Part shown: positions 38,248 through 47,892 of the stretch, piece after piece
Layout: each line of letters starts with the position of its first letter
Position numbering within the stretch: the stretch's first letter is position 1
Assembly: GCA_039815415.1 (NCBI GenBank)
Contig: JBCBZH010000002.1
Span: forward strand, 1 to 50,817
Direction of reading: 5' to 3'
DNA from: JBCBZH01 sp039815415
GTDB lineage: Bacteria; Bacteroidota; Rhodothermia; Rhodothermales; Rubricoccaceae
DNA length: 50,817 bases
The notes under the pieces: generated by a model
Seen by the model: the letters and a program-made list of their open reading frames with translations, nothing else
Database searches by the model: none
What the model was told of the DNA's origin: nothing
Program-made: the position numbers and the translations under genes

Positions 38248-40533
38248 TCACCTCGTTTCCAGCTTGAGGCCAAACGTTGGGATGATGGGGAGCTGATCTG
38301 AGCGGCGGAGCGTGAAGATGTCGAACGCGAACAGGTTGCGGCGGTCGTAGGCGTTGATGACGCCGAGCTGGGCCGTCAGGCGGGTCGGGCCAACGTCGAA
38401 CGTGCGGTCGGCGCTCAGGTCGAGGCGGCTGTAGGTAGGGAGGATGCCGTTGAAGGGGCGCTCGTACAGGACGCGGGCCTGGCCAGGGTCATTGAACAGG
38501 TCCGGTCGCGAGGTCGGCTGGAGGAACGTGTCGAAGCCGAGCGCGCGGCTGTACGGGAGGCCGCTGCCGAACTGCCAGCGCGCCGAGAGGTCCACGCCGA
38601 ACACGGGCCCCGAGGCGACGAGCGTGACCTGGTGGCGGCGATCGTGGCCGGGGCGGAACGTGAGGACGGGGTCGCCGTAGAGCACGCGGTTTCGGTCGGA
38701 GACCGTCGTGTAGTCCACAAACGACAGCCCGTAGGTGGCCGAGAAGGTGGCCCCGCCGGGGCGCGCCTCGGCGCGGAGGTCCATGCCGTACGCCTCGCCA
38801 TCCGCCGGTTCGAGGGCGGTCGTAAGCTGAGGGACAGCTGTGAACTCGCTTACCGAGAGGTTCCGGAGGTCTTTGTAGAAACCCTCGATGGACATGTCGA
38901 TGAAGGGAGCGGGCTGGAGACGGTACCCGCCAAGCAGGTGCAGCGCCTCTGGGGTCTGCTGGTCTGGCGCGACGGTGTAAGCGGTAAACACGCTCGTCGC
39001 ATCGCGGCGGTCGCTCACCCCCACGATGGGTTGGTTGTAGAGCCCGGCGGCCACGCTCAGCTTGTGTGGGCCGATCTCAAACTCGCCCCGAAACCGCGGC
39101 TCAATGAACGACTGCCCGAGGTGCGGCGAGCTGGTGGTTCGGACCCCTGGCGAGAGCAGCAAGCCGCCGATGGTAAACTCGGGCTGGAGGTAGAATCCCG
39201 CCTCGGTGACGTGGTTCTGATTCAGCGTCACGTTCTGGAACAGGCCATTGAGCTGGCTCGCCACATTGGTGGTTTTGATATACGCGCCCAGCCGGAGGTC
39301 GCCCACGCCGAGCAAGTACGTCAGGTTGACCTCCGTGTTGATGCGCGAGAGGTCGGCGGTACGGATCTGCCGGTCTCGCTCAGAGTCCGTGTCGAGCTGT
39401 TCGGGGCTGGGGCCAAGCTCGGTCGCCAGCTCGGAGTACGAGAACAGGATCTCGGCCAGGAGAGGCTGCTCGGCCGGAAGAAGGAGGTAGCGGAAGCTGC
39501 CGCCGCGGTTGGTGTAGCGGACCTCGTCGGGGCGGTCGGATTCGATCTCGCCGATGGCACCTCGGTCCGTGGTGTAGAGGCCCGTAAGCGAGAAGCGGCT
39601 GTTCTTCGAGGGCACGAAGTAGAGCTTGGCGAAGGCGTCCGAGAAATCGAACGGGAGCGGGGCCGAGACGTACTGGTCGGCGATCTGGTCCACCACGGAC
39701 CTGCGGCCACTCGCCAGCACGGAGAGCTGATCCGGGATCAGCGGCGCTTCGATGCTCAGCGAGCTGACGAAGGGCGCGATGGCAGCCGTCGCGCTCACTT
39801 CCCGCAGGTTTCCATTGCGCGAGGTCACGTCCAGAACCGAGGAGAGCTGGCCGCCAAAGCGAGCGTCGTAGCCCCCGGCGTAGACATCGGCGGAGGAGAG
39901 GAGGTCGGTCGGGAAGGCGGAGTAGAAGCCGAGAACGTGGAACGGCTGGAAGACGGGCATGCCATCCAGCAGCACGAGGTTCTGGCTGGGCTCGCCGCCT
40001 CGGATGAAGAGCTGGCCGCCTCGGTCGCCCGAGGTCACGATGCCAGGCAGCGAGACGAGGTAGTTGACGAGGTCGCCGGTGACATCCGGTGCGGGCACAT
40101 TGCGGATGTCCGCAGGTCGGATGCGCTGGACGCCCGCCGTGACAGTCGCAGCGCCCGAGGCGCGGTCGCCCTGGACGGTCGCAGCGCCGAGCGTTTCCTC
40201 GGCCGTCGCCAGCTCGATATCGAGCTGACGGGTTCCGGGGGCGAGCGCGAGCGTGTCCTCGTACGCCTCGTAGCCGAGCAGCGAGACCCGAATAGCGTAC
40301 GGTCCTGGCTCCAGGCCGATGACGGCGTAGAAGCCGTCGAGGTCGGTGGCAGCGCCGAAGAGGGCGTCGGGGTCCGCCAGGGGGCGCAGGGCCACGTTGG
40401 CACTCGGGAGCGGCTGGCCGTCGGCCTCATCCGTCACAAACCCCCGGAGTTGCGCCGTTTGTGCGGCGGCGCGATCTGCGCTCGCTACAAACGCAGCGAC
40501 CAGAAGGGCACAGAGGAAAACGAGACGAGGCAT
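38248..40533 (-). CDS. TonB-dependent outer-membrane receptor
   Basis: 761 aa. A signal peptide (1-25) is followed by a carboxypeptidase regulatory-like domain (about 28-110: LRGFVTDEADGQPLPSANVA, GFYAVIGLEPGPYAIRVSLL), the plug (about 140-250: LVNYLVSLPGIVTSGDRGGQ, LFIRGGEPSQNLVLLDGMPV) and a C-terminal beta barrel ending in strands with aromatic residues. This layout is standard for Bacteroidota receptors that import glycans, siderophores or other large ligands using the proton motive force. The ligand cannot be read from sequence. Confidence 0.93.
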   Translation of the reverse strand: MPRLVFLCALLVAAFVASADRAAAQTAQLRGFVTDEADGQPLPSANVALRPLADPDALFGAATDLDGFYAVIGLEPGPYAIRVSLLGYEAYEDTLALAPGTRQLDIELATAEETLGAATVQGDRASGAATVTAGVQRIRPADIRNVPAPDVTGDLVNYLVSLPGIVTSGDRGGQLFIRGGEPSQNLVLLDGMPVFQPFHVLGFYSAFPTDLLSSADVYAGGYDARFGGQLSSVLDVTSRNGNLREVSATAAIAPFVSSLSIEAPLIPDQLSVLASGRRSVVDQIADQYVSAPLPFDFSDAFAKLYFVPSKNSRFSLTGLYTTDRGAIGEIESDRPDEVRYTNRGGSFRYLLLPAEQPLLAEILFSYSELATELGPSPEQLDTDSERDRQIRTADLSRINTEVNLTYLLGVGDLRLGAYIKTTNVASQLNGLFQNVTLNQNHVTEAGFYLQPEFTIGGLLLSPGVRTTSSPHLGQSFIEPRFRGEFEIGPHKLSVAAGLYNQPIVGVSDRRDATSVFTAYTVAPDQQTPEALHLLGGYRLQPAPFIDMSIEGFYKDLRNLSVSEFTAVPQLTTALEPADGEAYGMDLRAEARPGGATFSATYGLSFVDYTTVSDRNRVLYGDPVLTFRPGHDRRHQVTLVASGPVFGVDLSARWQFGSGLPYSRALGFDTFLQPTSRPDLFNDPGQARVLYERPFNGILPTYSRLDLSADRTFDVGPTRLTAQLGVINAYDRRNLFAFDIFTLRRSDQLPIIPTFGLKLETR

Positions 40534-40694
40534 ACAGGCGAAGGAATCGAGGCGCGAGCGCAGGGGGAATGCCCTGAATCGGGCAGCATACAGTGCCGAA
40601 CGGGCCGGCGCGTAGTCTAGCGCTCCTGCACGCTTTGCGCAGGTGTGAAAGAGTGCCCTCGCTCTGAGCGCGGCTTCGACTAATTTCTGCGCCT

Positions 40695-42410
40695 ATGTCC
40701 ATTCCTCTCCGGCGCGTTCTCGGCGCCCTCCTCGTCCTCTCGGTTGCCGCGTGCAGCGAGACCCCGACCGTTGACCCCGACCCCGATGTCCTCGGCGCGC
40801 TCCGGGCCAACGCGGACTATGCCACCTTCGTCGAGCTGGCGACAGAGACAGGTGTGCTGCCGGAACTGGACGGCAGCGGGCCGTTCACGGTTCTGGCGCC
40901 CACGGACATCGCGTTCAACTACCTCGGCGCGGATGTGAGGCCCATCCTGACGCTCCCCGCCCAGCGTCCTCTGCTCACGCGCATTCTCCGGCACCACATC
41001 ATCTCAGGGCGTCTGGCGCCAGAGGACTTCACGGATGGTGCGGTGTTTACCTCCTTGACGGGGGAGACGCTGGCCGTTCGGCGTGTTGGAGATGTGGTGC
41101 TGGTTGACGGAGCCACCATCGACCTCGATGAGATTAAGGAGGCGGACAACGGTGTGGTGTACCCGGCCTCGAATGTGATTCGCACCAACCTGACAGCGCG
41201 GGAGCGCATCGAGCTGGCGCCGACACTGTCCGTGTTCGCCCGATTCGCGGAGAGCGTTGGAGTGTTGCGAGATGCGGATGCGCTGCCTGAAGTCACCATC
41301 CTGGTTCCCACCAACGACGCGTTTGAAGCCATTGAGGGGACAGCCGAGCTTCTCGGTCAGGCTACCAATGCAGACGTGTTGCGCCGGGTGATCGGTCCTC
41401 ACGTGTTGCCAGGACGAATCGATCTCGAGACGCTCTCTGATGGCGCGGAGGTGCAAACGCTGGACGGGCAGGTTCTGCGGGTAGCCAATACCAATGGCAT
41501 TCTCACCATTGGAGATGCCCGCATTCTGCGTGAGGCGATCAAGACTTCCGATGGTCAGATCTATCTCCTTCAGAATGCCTTGTTCGCAGGCATCTCTCTC
41601 GCGGATCGCGTCCGCATCCAGCCTATGGTGTCGGTGTTCCCGAGTCGCATCCAGGAAGAGCCAGACATCTGGGCGCGGATGAACAATGTGGACGACGCAC
41701 TGACCGTCTTTGCCCCCATCGACGGGGCGTATGTGCGCCAGAATGGAGAGGTGACGCTGGCGCTGTCGTTCCCGGAGAACGCCAACCTACTGAGCCGGAC
41801 GCGGCGCGTGCTGGTGGTCGAGGGGCGCTACGCGTTTGAAGACCTGACCCACAACCTCGAGCTTCAGGCGCTCGATGGGTCCACGCTTCGGGTTGCACGA
41901 GACGGCAACAACGTGTTCGTCGGGAGTCGCCGGGTGACGCCGACCGGTTCGGAGGCGAGCAACGGCGTGTTCTACACCGCCAACGATTTCATCCAGCCAA
42001 CGGTGGATCCGTTGGACTCGGCGATTCTGGCCGGGCACACCATCTTCGGTGATGCGGTTCGCCGAGCAGGCCTGGAGACATTCGTTCGGTCGTCCAGCCT
42101 GTCCACGTTCCCGCCCATCAACGGCGCGTTTAACGAGCAGCCGGGCGTGCTGAGCCGGGGAGATCTTGCCGGCATCCTCCGCTACCATATCACCGAGGCT
42201 GACCTGCCGCTGTTCCTGCAGGAGACCTCGTTCACCATGCTCAACGGCGCCACGCGGGACATCCAGTTGTTGCCGTTTGATCGAAGCGTCGCGCCGTTCC
42301 TGGATGGCGAGACGCGCGTCGTGGGCGGACGGAACGTGCTGAACGGTCAGGGACGCCTGTTCGCCGTGGACTCCTTGATTCTGCCTCCTGCACAGGTCAT
42401 TCAGGAATAA
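40695..42410 (+). CDS. Lipoprotein with four fasciclin (FAS1) domains, copy 1
   Basis: 571 aa. Lipobox LSVAAC with the acylated Cys at 20. Four FAS1 modules lie at about 34-170, 170-305, 305-440 and 440-571, each with the pattern seen in DGSGPFTVLAPTDIAFNYLG and the paired ILRHHIISGRLAPEDFTDGA. FAS1 domains mediate adhesion or matrix binding at the cell surface. The next gene encodes a close relative, so the pair arose by tandem duplication. It lies opposite the TonB receptor gene across a 161-bp divergent gap. Confidence 0.9.
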   Translation: MSIPLRRVLGALLVLSVAACSETPTVDPDPDVLGALRANADYATFVELATETGVLPELDGSGPFTVLAPTDIAFNYLGADVRPILTLPAQRPLLTRILRHHIISGRLAPEDFTDGAVFTSLTGETLAVRRVGDVVLVDGATIDLDEIKEADNGVVYPASNVIRTNLTARERIELAPTLSVFARFAESVGVLRDADALPEVTILVPTNDAFEAIEGTAELLGQATNADVLRRVIGPHVLPGRIDLETLSDGAEVQTLDGQVLRVANTNGILTIGDARILREAIKTSDGQIYLLQNALFAGISLADRVRIQPMVSVFPSRIQEEPDIWARMNNVDDALTVFAPIDGAYVRQNGEVTLALSFPENANLLSRTRRVLVVEGRYAFEDLTHNLELQALDGSTLRVARDGNNVFVGSRRVTPTGSEASNGVFYTANDFIQPTVDPLDSAILAGHTIFGDAVRRAGLETFVRSSSLSTFPPINGAFNEQPGVLSRGDLAGILRYHITEADLPLFLQETSFTMLNGATRDIQLLPFDRSVAPFLDGETRVVGGRNVLNGQGRLFAVDSLILPPAQVIQE

Positions 42411-42476
42411 GAAACGCCTTTACTCTAAGGCGGTGAGGTCGTATTTGTGGAGTCGTGCTCGGTTCAACGAATCGGG

Positions 42477-42483
42477 TAGCGTC
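42477..42483 (+). promoter_or_regulatory. Possible -7 promoter element
   Basis: TAGCGTC ends 20 nt before the second FAS1 gene. A short stem (CGCCTT...AAGGCG) just after the first FAS1 stop could end its transcript. Confidence 0.3.
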
Positions 42484-42503
42484 GATCTCTGTGCGCTGGT
42501 TGT

Positions 42504-44264
42504 ATGGCCTTCCCGCTTCGCTCTCCCCTCGCCGCTATTCTGATGTGCACGCTCGCCGCGTGCAGCGAGGCGCCAGATCGAGACCTGGCTCCCGGGCTGG
42601 CCGGGGCGATCGAGCTGAATCCAGAGTATTCGGTCTTCGTCGAGCTGGCGACGGACACTGGGCTTCAGGCCATGCTGGAGGCCGGCGGGCCGTATACCGT
42701 CCTGGGGCCAACAGACATCGCGTTTAAGTATGTGGGGGCGGAGGCCTTTCCCGTGCTTGCCAGCTTGGAGCAGCGTCCCCTGCTGGCGCGGGTGTTGCGT
42801 CATCACGTGATCGAGGGGCGAATGGAGCCCGAGGACTTCGTGGATGGCATGGTGCTGACGTCTCTTGAGGGAGAGCCGCTTCGGGTGCAGCGCGTGAGCA
42901 ACGAAGTGGTGATTGAGGGCGCCACCATCGACCTAGACGATGCCTCTGTTGCGGACAATGGGGTGGTGTATCCGGCCTCGAACGTGATCCGCACCAACCT
43001 GACTGTGCGCGAACGCATCGAGCTGTCGCCGACGTTCGCGACCTTCGCACGCTTCGCCGCCGAGACGGGGCTGCTGGAGGAGGCCGCTGCCCTGGAGCAA
43101 CGAACCGCGCTGATTCCCATCGAGGATGTCTTCGCGCAGATGCAAGCGACGACAGATCTGCTGGACAAGTCCGAGAACGTGGACGTTCTGGCGAAGGTGG
43201 TGCGCCCGCACATTCTACCGGGCCTTGTGGATGTGGCAGATCTGGAGGACGGCACCGAGCTGGCGACGCTCGGGGGCGACACAGTGACCCTCAGCCGCCA
43301 GGGAGCCGTCGTGTTCGTTGATGGGCGCCGGGTACTGAGCCGCGGGTACGACACGGCTGACGGTCGGATCTATCTCTACGGAGGCATGCTCTTCAAGGGG
43401 CTTACGCTTGCCGAGCGGTTGCGGGTGCTTCCACAAGTCACCATTTTTCCTGGGCGGATTCAGGAGGAGGCGGATATCTGGGCACGGATGAACGATCCGG
43501 ATGACGCCCTTACGGTGTTCGTGCCTCGGGATGCCGTCTACATCCGGCAGAATGCAGACGTTCAGGCAGCCCTGGCGTTGCCCGAGAACGCGGCGTTGTT
43601 GCAGCGCACACGGCGTGTTCTGGTGGCGGAGGGGAGGATTGACCCCGATGACCTCATCAACGGGCTGGTGCTTCAGGCACTGGACGGGACACCGCTTCCG
43701 GTCCTGCGCAACGGGGACGACATCAGCGTCGGGGGGCAGAGGGTGAGGCCATCCGGGACGGCGGTGAACAATGGCGCCGTCTACACGCTCGAGTCCTTTA
43801 TTCCCCCGGAAGTAGACCCCTTCGACACGGCCATCCTCCGGGGACTGACCATCTTCAGCCAGACTGTCCGACGCACCGGACTTGAATCGCAGATTCGGAC
43901 CGAGTCCCTCTCGATGTTTGCGCCGACGAACAGGCTCTTCCGAGTTGCCTCGGAGCTATCCAGACACCCGAATCTCCGCGAGATCCTCCTGTATCAAATG
44001 ACGCGAGAGCGGTTGCCATTCAAACCGGACCTCGATCCTCCGGTGCAACCGTTCACGGTGCTTACAGGAGACGAGCGTGCGCTGGCCCGATACTTTGATC
44101 CAGATCTCCTGAGGTATGTGGGACCTGTGCTCATCGAAGGGTTTCTCGAGATCCCGGAGGCCATGGACTCATATGATGGCCGCAGCCGAATCTTCTTCGC
44201 CGACGAGGGACTCCGAACGCAGTATGGACGGTTCCCCCAATCCGGTCTAGGCAGAGAGCTGTAA
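42504..44264 (+). CDS. Lipoprotein with four FAS1 domains, copy 2
   Basis: 586 aa. Lipobox CTLAAC with Cys 20. It aligns with copy 1 along the whole length; for example NVIRTNLTVRERIELSPTFA here versus NVIRTNLTARERIELAPTLS there, and RIQEEADIWARMNDPDDALT versus RIQEEPDIWARMNNVDDALT. The last domain and the C-terminal tail differ most. Its 3' end overlaps the convergent ATP-grasp gene by 18 bp. A surface adhesion role is inferred from the family. Confidence 0.9.
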   Translation: MAFPLRSPLAAILMCTLAACSEAPDRDLAPGLAGAIELNPEYSVFVELATDTGLQAMLEAGGPYTVLGPTDIAFKYVGAEAFPVLASLEQRPLLARVLRHHVIEGRMEPEDFVDGMVLTSLEGEPLRVQRVSNEVVIEGATIDLDDASVADNGVVYPASNVIRTNLTVRERIELSPTFATFARFAAETGLLEEAAALEQRTALIPIEDVFAQMQATTDLLDKSENVDVLAKVVRPHILPGLVDVADLEDGTELATLGGDTVTLSRQGAVVFVDGRRVLSRGYDTADGRIYLYGGMLFKGLTLAERLRVLPQVTIFPGRIQEEADIWARMNDPDDALTVFVPRDAVYIRQNADVQAALALPENAALLQRTRRVLVAEGRIDPDDLINGLVLQALDGTPLPVLRNGDDISVGGQRVRPSGTAVNNGAVYTLESFIPPEVDPFDTAILRGLTIFSQTVRRTGLESQIRTESLSMFAPTNRLFRVASELSRHPNLREILLYQMTRERLPFKPDLDPPVQPFTVLTGDERALARYFDPDLLRYVGPVLIEGFLEIPEAMDSYDGRSRIFFADEGLRTQYGRFPQSGLGREL

Positions 44265-45218
44265 GCGGCACAGCGCTTGGTCCAGCACCCGCGCCAGAAA
44301 CACCTCGTACGCCTCTCCCGCCATCTCAGCGAGGATGGCGAACGTCCCGTCCGGCGCGAACGTCGGCAGCGGGTTGATCTCCAGAAACCAGATGGCTCCA
44401 TCGGCATCCACGCGGAAGTCCGACCGGCTGAAGTCCCGGCACTCGAGAGCCCGGTGGATCGCCAGCGCGTCGCGCTGCAGGGCCGCTTCTAGCTCAGGCG
44501 TCAGCTCGCCTGGCAGGACGTAGTCTGTATCGTCGTCTTCCAGCGCGTGGAGGCCGATTCCGGTCTCTCGCTCCACGGCGCGCTGGAGCACCGGCAGCGT
44601 CTCGGCATCGGGGCCGGTCCCCCTGACACCGACCCGGAACAAGGCGCCCGCCACAAACCCCACTACGAAAAGGTCTTGCTGATAGATCACGAGCTGGCGA
44701 TGGACCTCCGCGTCGAGCGCCTCCGCGTTGTCGCAGCGGCTCGATGGCGTGATGCCTTTGGCCGTGCCCTCGTACCGAGGCTTGACGAACACCGGGAACG
44801 CCAGCTCGAGGGGACCAGGAGACATGACCACCTGCCAGTCGGGCGTGGCGAGGCCGGCGTCGCAGGCGAGGACTTTGGTGAGGTGCTTGTCGAGGCTGAC
44901 CGATAGCGTCAGCGCGTCACTTCCGATGCAGGGGACGCCTGCCAACTCGAGCAGGACGGGTGCGTGGGCCTCGCGGTTTCGGCTCCCGTAGCTCTCGGCG
45001 ATGTTGATAGCGGCATCCACGTCAAGGGATCCAGCCTGCGTTCGGTCCAGTAGGGTGCGGACGTTGCCGAGGCGGACGGGCTGGTGGCCCAGGTGTCGCA
45101 GCGCATTTTCGAGGGCTACGATGGTCTCCTCGGGTTCGTACTCGGCGTCCCAGTCCGGCGGAGCACCGGGCGGCGTTGGCGTGTCGCCGAACCGGTCGTA
45201 GACGAGGCCGACGCGCAT
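44247..45218 (-). CDS. ATP-grasp ligase, D-Ala-D-Ala ligase-like
   Basis: 323 aa. MRVGLVYDRFG resembles the Ddl N-terminus. FPVFVKPRYEGTAKGIT holds the ATP-binding Lys and small loop, and FRVDADGAIWFLEINPLPTF carries the Mg-binding Glu/Asn of the C-terminal lobe. The substrate-binding part (about 80-130) is not that of a standard Ddl, so it may join other amino or carboxylic acids. The ATG overlaps the stop of the upstream membrane-protein paralogue (TGATG, 45220-45216), placing the ligase at the end of that operon. Confidence 0.85.
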   Translation of the reverse strand: MRVGLVYDRFGDTPTPPGAPPDWDAEYEPEETIVALENALRHLGHQPVRLGNVRTLLDRTQAGSLDVDAAINIAESYGSRNREAHAPVLLELAGVPCIGSDALTLSVSLDKHLTKVLACDAGLATPDWQVVMSPGPLELAFPVFVKPRYEGTAKGITPSSRCDNAEALDAEVHRQLVIYQQDLFVVGFVAGALFRVGVRGTGPDAETLPVLQRAVERETGIGLHALEDDDTDYVLPGELTPELEAALQRDALAIHRALECRDFSRSDFRVDADGAIWFLEINPLPTFAPDGTFAILAEMAGEAYEVFLARVLDQALCRLQLSA

Positions 45219-46018
45219 CAGGCCTGCGTTCGGCTGACGCGCTGGCGCCTGTTGGTGTCCAGGGCGTCGAGATCCAGCAGATCGGGGTCGAGCTGAGAAG
45301 AACGGGCGGAAGGGGCCTCTAGACTCGGGCTGGAGGTTGGGTGCGACACAGGCATCGCCGCCTGGCTGCGTATCACGGCTCGCTCGGCGATGGCTTCCAT
45401 CTGACGCTCTCGCGTGGTGGCCCAGGTTCTCTGAGCTGCCCAGATGCCAGCCGTCACGAGGCTGGTCACAGAGAGCATGCCGATCCAGAGCATCAAGCCG
45501 TCCCCCTGGGCGCTGCTCCCGAACGTCGCGGAGAAGGCGGCAATGAGAAGAACGGCCAGCGCCGTAAGCTGAGAGGCGACTGCGTCACGCCGGGTCTGGA
45601 GGCGGAGGCGGCTGCCATCGCCCGAGGGTTCGAGGGTCACGCGCAGATTGCCGTTCCGCCACTCGCGCACGCGACCCGTTCGTGTGACCGTGCCTTGGGC
45701 CTGGAACATGTCCTGAGCATCGCCCACGAGGTCCTCCCAGAGCGTTGCCGACGGAGGGCCCGGCAGGAACTCGGTGCGGAACACGCCACGTGGAATCGGG
45801 CCGAGGTTCATCCGGCCTTGCTCGGGTTCTCCCAGGGCGACCGACCGTGCTGCGTTGGCAACGAACTCTGGCGCGATGCCTGCCGAGGCCGCGATCTCCT
45901 GCATCTCGTCGAGCGTCAGGCCTTCTTGTGTGGCGCTCGCTTTGGCTTGCTCCTGATCGCGTGCGGCGCGCTCGAACACCTCACGGATCTCACGTTCACT
46001 GTATCGGCGTTCGCTCAT
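45218..46018 (-). CDS. Tandem-array membrane protein, copy 1
   Basis: 266 aa. The shared architecture: an N-terminal helical motif (RRYSEREIREVFERAARDQE, then GLTLDEMQEIAASAGIAPEF), a central beta segment (RTGRVREWRNGNLRVTLEPS), two adjacent helices (about 150-195) and a long acidic/Ser-rich tail (LDPDLLDLDALDTN). The stop shares a base with the ligase start, and the ATG overlaps the stop of copy 2 (ATGA). It is the most divergent of the four. Function unknown. Confidence 0.78.
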   Translation of the reverse strand: MSERRYSEREIREVFERAARDQEQAKASATQEGLTLDEMQEIAASAGIAPEFVANAARSVALGEPEQGRMNLGPIPRGVFRTEFLPGPPSATLWEDLVGDAQDMFQAQGTVTRTGRVREWRNGNLRVTLEPSGDGSRLRLQTRRDAVASQLTALAVLLIAAFSATFGSSAQGDGLMLWIGMLSVTSLVTAGIWAAQRTWATTRERQMEAIAERAVIRSQAAMPVSHPTSSPSLEAPSARSSQLDPDLLDLDALDTNRRQRVSRTQA

Positions 46019-46866
46019 TGGACACGGGATCGTGTGTTGCCGGAGGTCTCGGCATCGGGAGATTCACCGAGCGCATCCAGGTCGAGCTCGGGCTCAGGAG
46101 CTGAGCGGGTGCCTTCTTGCTCGGGAACCGGTACAGATGCAGTGTCGGTTGCCAGCATCGGCGCCAACTCGTCAGCCAGCTCGCCGAGCTGGCGGAGCTT
46201 CTTGGCGCGCCACTTCTCATCCAGGCGAGTGACGAGGGGAGCTGCGACTGCGAGTGTCAGGATGAATGCGATCACCATGCCTGGAATGGCTCCGAGGGGT
46301 CCGTCCACGATAGCGGACCCGATGCCGCCTCCGATAAGTGCCCCTACGAGAGCAATGAGGCTCCCATAGCCGATGCCCTCGACGCGTGTACTGGACAACC
46401 CAACCAGTTGGGTGATTCGCAGGCGGGTTCGGTCGCCACGCGGGCTGACCGTGACGCGCGTCTGCACGCCCAGCGAGCTGGTGTGTGTCCACTCATGCGA
46501 CTGGCCGACCTGCTGGACTTCAGCGCCGCCCATGCCCATCATGGCATTCATCTCTGCGCCGAAGTGCTGGCGGAGGTGTGCCACGGTGTCCTCCCATGCT
46601 TCCTCGATCAGAGGCCCATCTACCCAGCGTTCTACGTGAACGTGCGTTCGTGTCATGCCGGAGGTGCCCGCGTAGGTACGGCCTCGCGTGCCCATCTCCT
46701 GGGCGGCAGCTCTGAGATGGGCCGGGTCGATGCCGGCTTCCTGGCCGAGTTTCTCGATCTCCTCCAGCGTTAAGCCGGGAGCGCCCTCCATCTGGTCGGT
46801 CTCGGCCTGCCGCTCGACGGCCCGCTCGATGATGGCGGCGACTTCGCGTTCCGAGTATGTGCGCAT
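46015..46866 (-). CDS. Tandem-array membrane protein, copy 2
   Basis: 283 aa. N-terminus MRTYSEREVAAIIERAVERQ, then GLTLEEIEKLGQEAGIDPAH; centre QSHEWTHTSSLGVQTRVTVS with GDRTRLRITQ; two helices (LIALVGALIGGGIGSAIVDG, IPGMVIAFILTLAVAAPLV); acidic tail with LDLDALGES. The N-terminal module occurs in other bacterial proteins, where it resembles a short protein-interaction domain. The gene follows the deleted fifth copy by 24 bp. Confidence 0.78.
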   Translation of the reverse strand: MRTYSEREVAAIIERAVERQAETDQMEGAPGLTLEEIEKLGQEAGIDPAHLRAAAQEMGTRGRTYAGTSGMTRTHVHVERWVDGPLIEEAWEDTVAHLRQHFGAEMNAMMGMGGAEVQQVGQSHEWTHTSSLGVQTRVTVSPRGDRTRLRITQLVGLSSTRVEGIGYGSLIALVGALIGGGIGSAIVDGPLGAIPGMVIAFILTLAVAAPLVTRLDEKWRAKKLRQLGELADELAPMLATDTASVPVPEQEGTRSAPEPELDLDALGESPDAETSGNTRSRVQ

Positions 46867-46890
46867 GGGTGAGTACAGCTAGACGTGCGC

Positions 46891-47065
46891 CTACGCGCGA
46901 GTCTTGGACCGCGTTGCATTGGAGGGCGCGTCGTGGGCATCTGTCAGTTCGTAAAGGTCGAGCGCCGGGCTGGCGGTGGCCGGGAGAGCAGAAGACACCG
47001 GCTGCTGATTGCGAAGCTGCGCGTGCGAGGATCTGACGGGCTTCCTCTTCGGTGAACTGCGCCAT
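46891..47065 (-). pseudogene. Remnant of a fifth array member
   Basis: The ATG (47065) begins MAQFTEEEARQILARAASQ, matching MPQFSEDEAQRIFARAAERQ of copy 3. After about 20 codons the reading frame shifts by one and resumes as the usual C-terminal tail: QQPVSSALPATASPALDLYE, then LTDAHDAPSNATRSKTRA and TAG (46893-46891). About 600 bp of middle, including both helices, is missing. The 175-bp length is not a multiple of three. It is an internal deletion, not a small gene. Confidence 0.8.
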
Positions 47066-47068
47066 CGA

Positions 47069-47890
47069 TCAGGCGCGGAGCCGGTCCGTACGTGTGCTCG
47101 AGCTGGCGTCTGAAGCGCCTGCCAGCTCGTCGAGAGAATCTCCGAGCAGAGCTTGAGGTGTGGACGCCGTCGAGCTGGCGAGAGTCTGCGACGAGCCGTC
47201 CGTTTTCGTCATCAACTCGAACTGGTCTAGCAGGTTTTCAAACTCTCCCTGCCGCTTCTCGGACCACTTCTGGTAGCCACGCCGGGAGCCGAAAAACGCG
47301 ACCAGCCCCAGGACAATCATCGACGCAGAGAAGAACAGAATCGCCGGATCCATCGCCTTGCCCTTGAGGGCTCCGATCATCGGGAAGAACAGCGTCAGCA
47401 CAACGAAGACCGCCGGGATCCATTTCAGCTGCTGCGCTTCTTGAGTCTTCGAGGTCTCGAGCGTGATCCGCGTGCCATCGTCTACGGGAACAGCCGTCAC
47501 GTGCAGGTTGGAGAGCCCGCCCGTGCTGTTTGTCCCTGTCCACTCTCGGGATCGCCCTACGTCTGCGGTGACGCCTTTGGTTTTGAACGTGCGTCGAAGC
47601 CGAGACACCATGCCTTCCCAGATCTCATCCGTCAGCTCGCCGCTTACAACCCGAGACCGGTGGACGTCTGTCTGGGCGCCCATCACGGTTGCGGGTTCGC
47701 GTATTGAGGGCGAGCCGAATCTCACATCCGATATGGCCGCCGCAATGTGCTCTGGGCTGAGGCCCGCTGCCTGTCCAATCTCTTTCAACTCATCGATAGA
47801 GAATCCGGACTCTTGATCGTTGGCAGCGTGCTGGCGCTCTGCGGCGCGGGCGAAAATGCGCTGGGCTTCGTCTTCGGAGAACTGAGGCAT
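47069..47890 (-). CDS. Tandem-array membrane protein, copy 3
   Basis: 273 aa. N-terminus MPQFSEDEAQRIFARAAERQ, then GFSIDELKEIGQAAGLSPEH; centre VGRSREWTGTNSTGGLSNLH with DDGTRITLE; helices WIPAVFVVLTLFFPMIGAL and AILFFSASMIVLGLVAFFG; Ser/Thr-rich tail (LGDSLDELAGASDASSSTRT). It starts 2 bp after copy 4 and ends 3 bp before the remnant's ATG, so the array is one operon. Iterated words lie in its 3' coding end (47098 onward). Confidence 0.78.
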   Translation of the reverse strand: MPQFSEDEAQRIFARAAERQHAANDQESGFSIDELKEIGQAAGLSPEHIAAAISDVRFGSPSIREPATVMGAQTDVHRSRVVSGELTDEIWEGMVSRLRRTFKTKGVTADVGRSREWTGTNSTGGLSNLHVTAVPVDDGTRITLETSKTQEAQQLKWIPAVFVVLTLFFPMIGALKGKAMDPAILFFSASMIVLGLVAFFGSRRGYQKWSEKRQGEFENLLDQFELMTKTDGSSQTLASSTASTPQALLGDSLDELAGASDASSSTRTDRLRA

Positions 47891-47892
47891 GT

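Noticed and set aside
38632..40620. A 662-codon open frame antisense to the TonB receptor
   Set aside because: Low-complexity Arg/Gly/Glu sequence without motifs, opposite a full-length receptor.
46520..47065. A 181-codon frame starting at the fifth array copy
   Set aside because: After about 20 codons it departs from the family and runs as a shadow over copy 2; the region is a deletion remnant.
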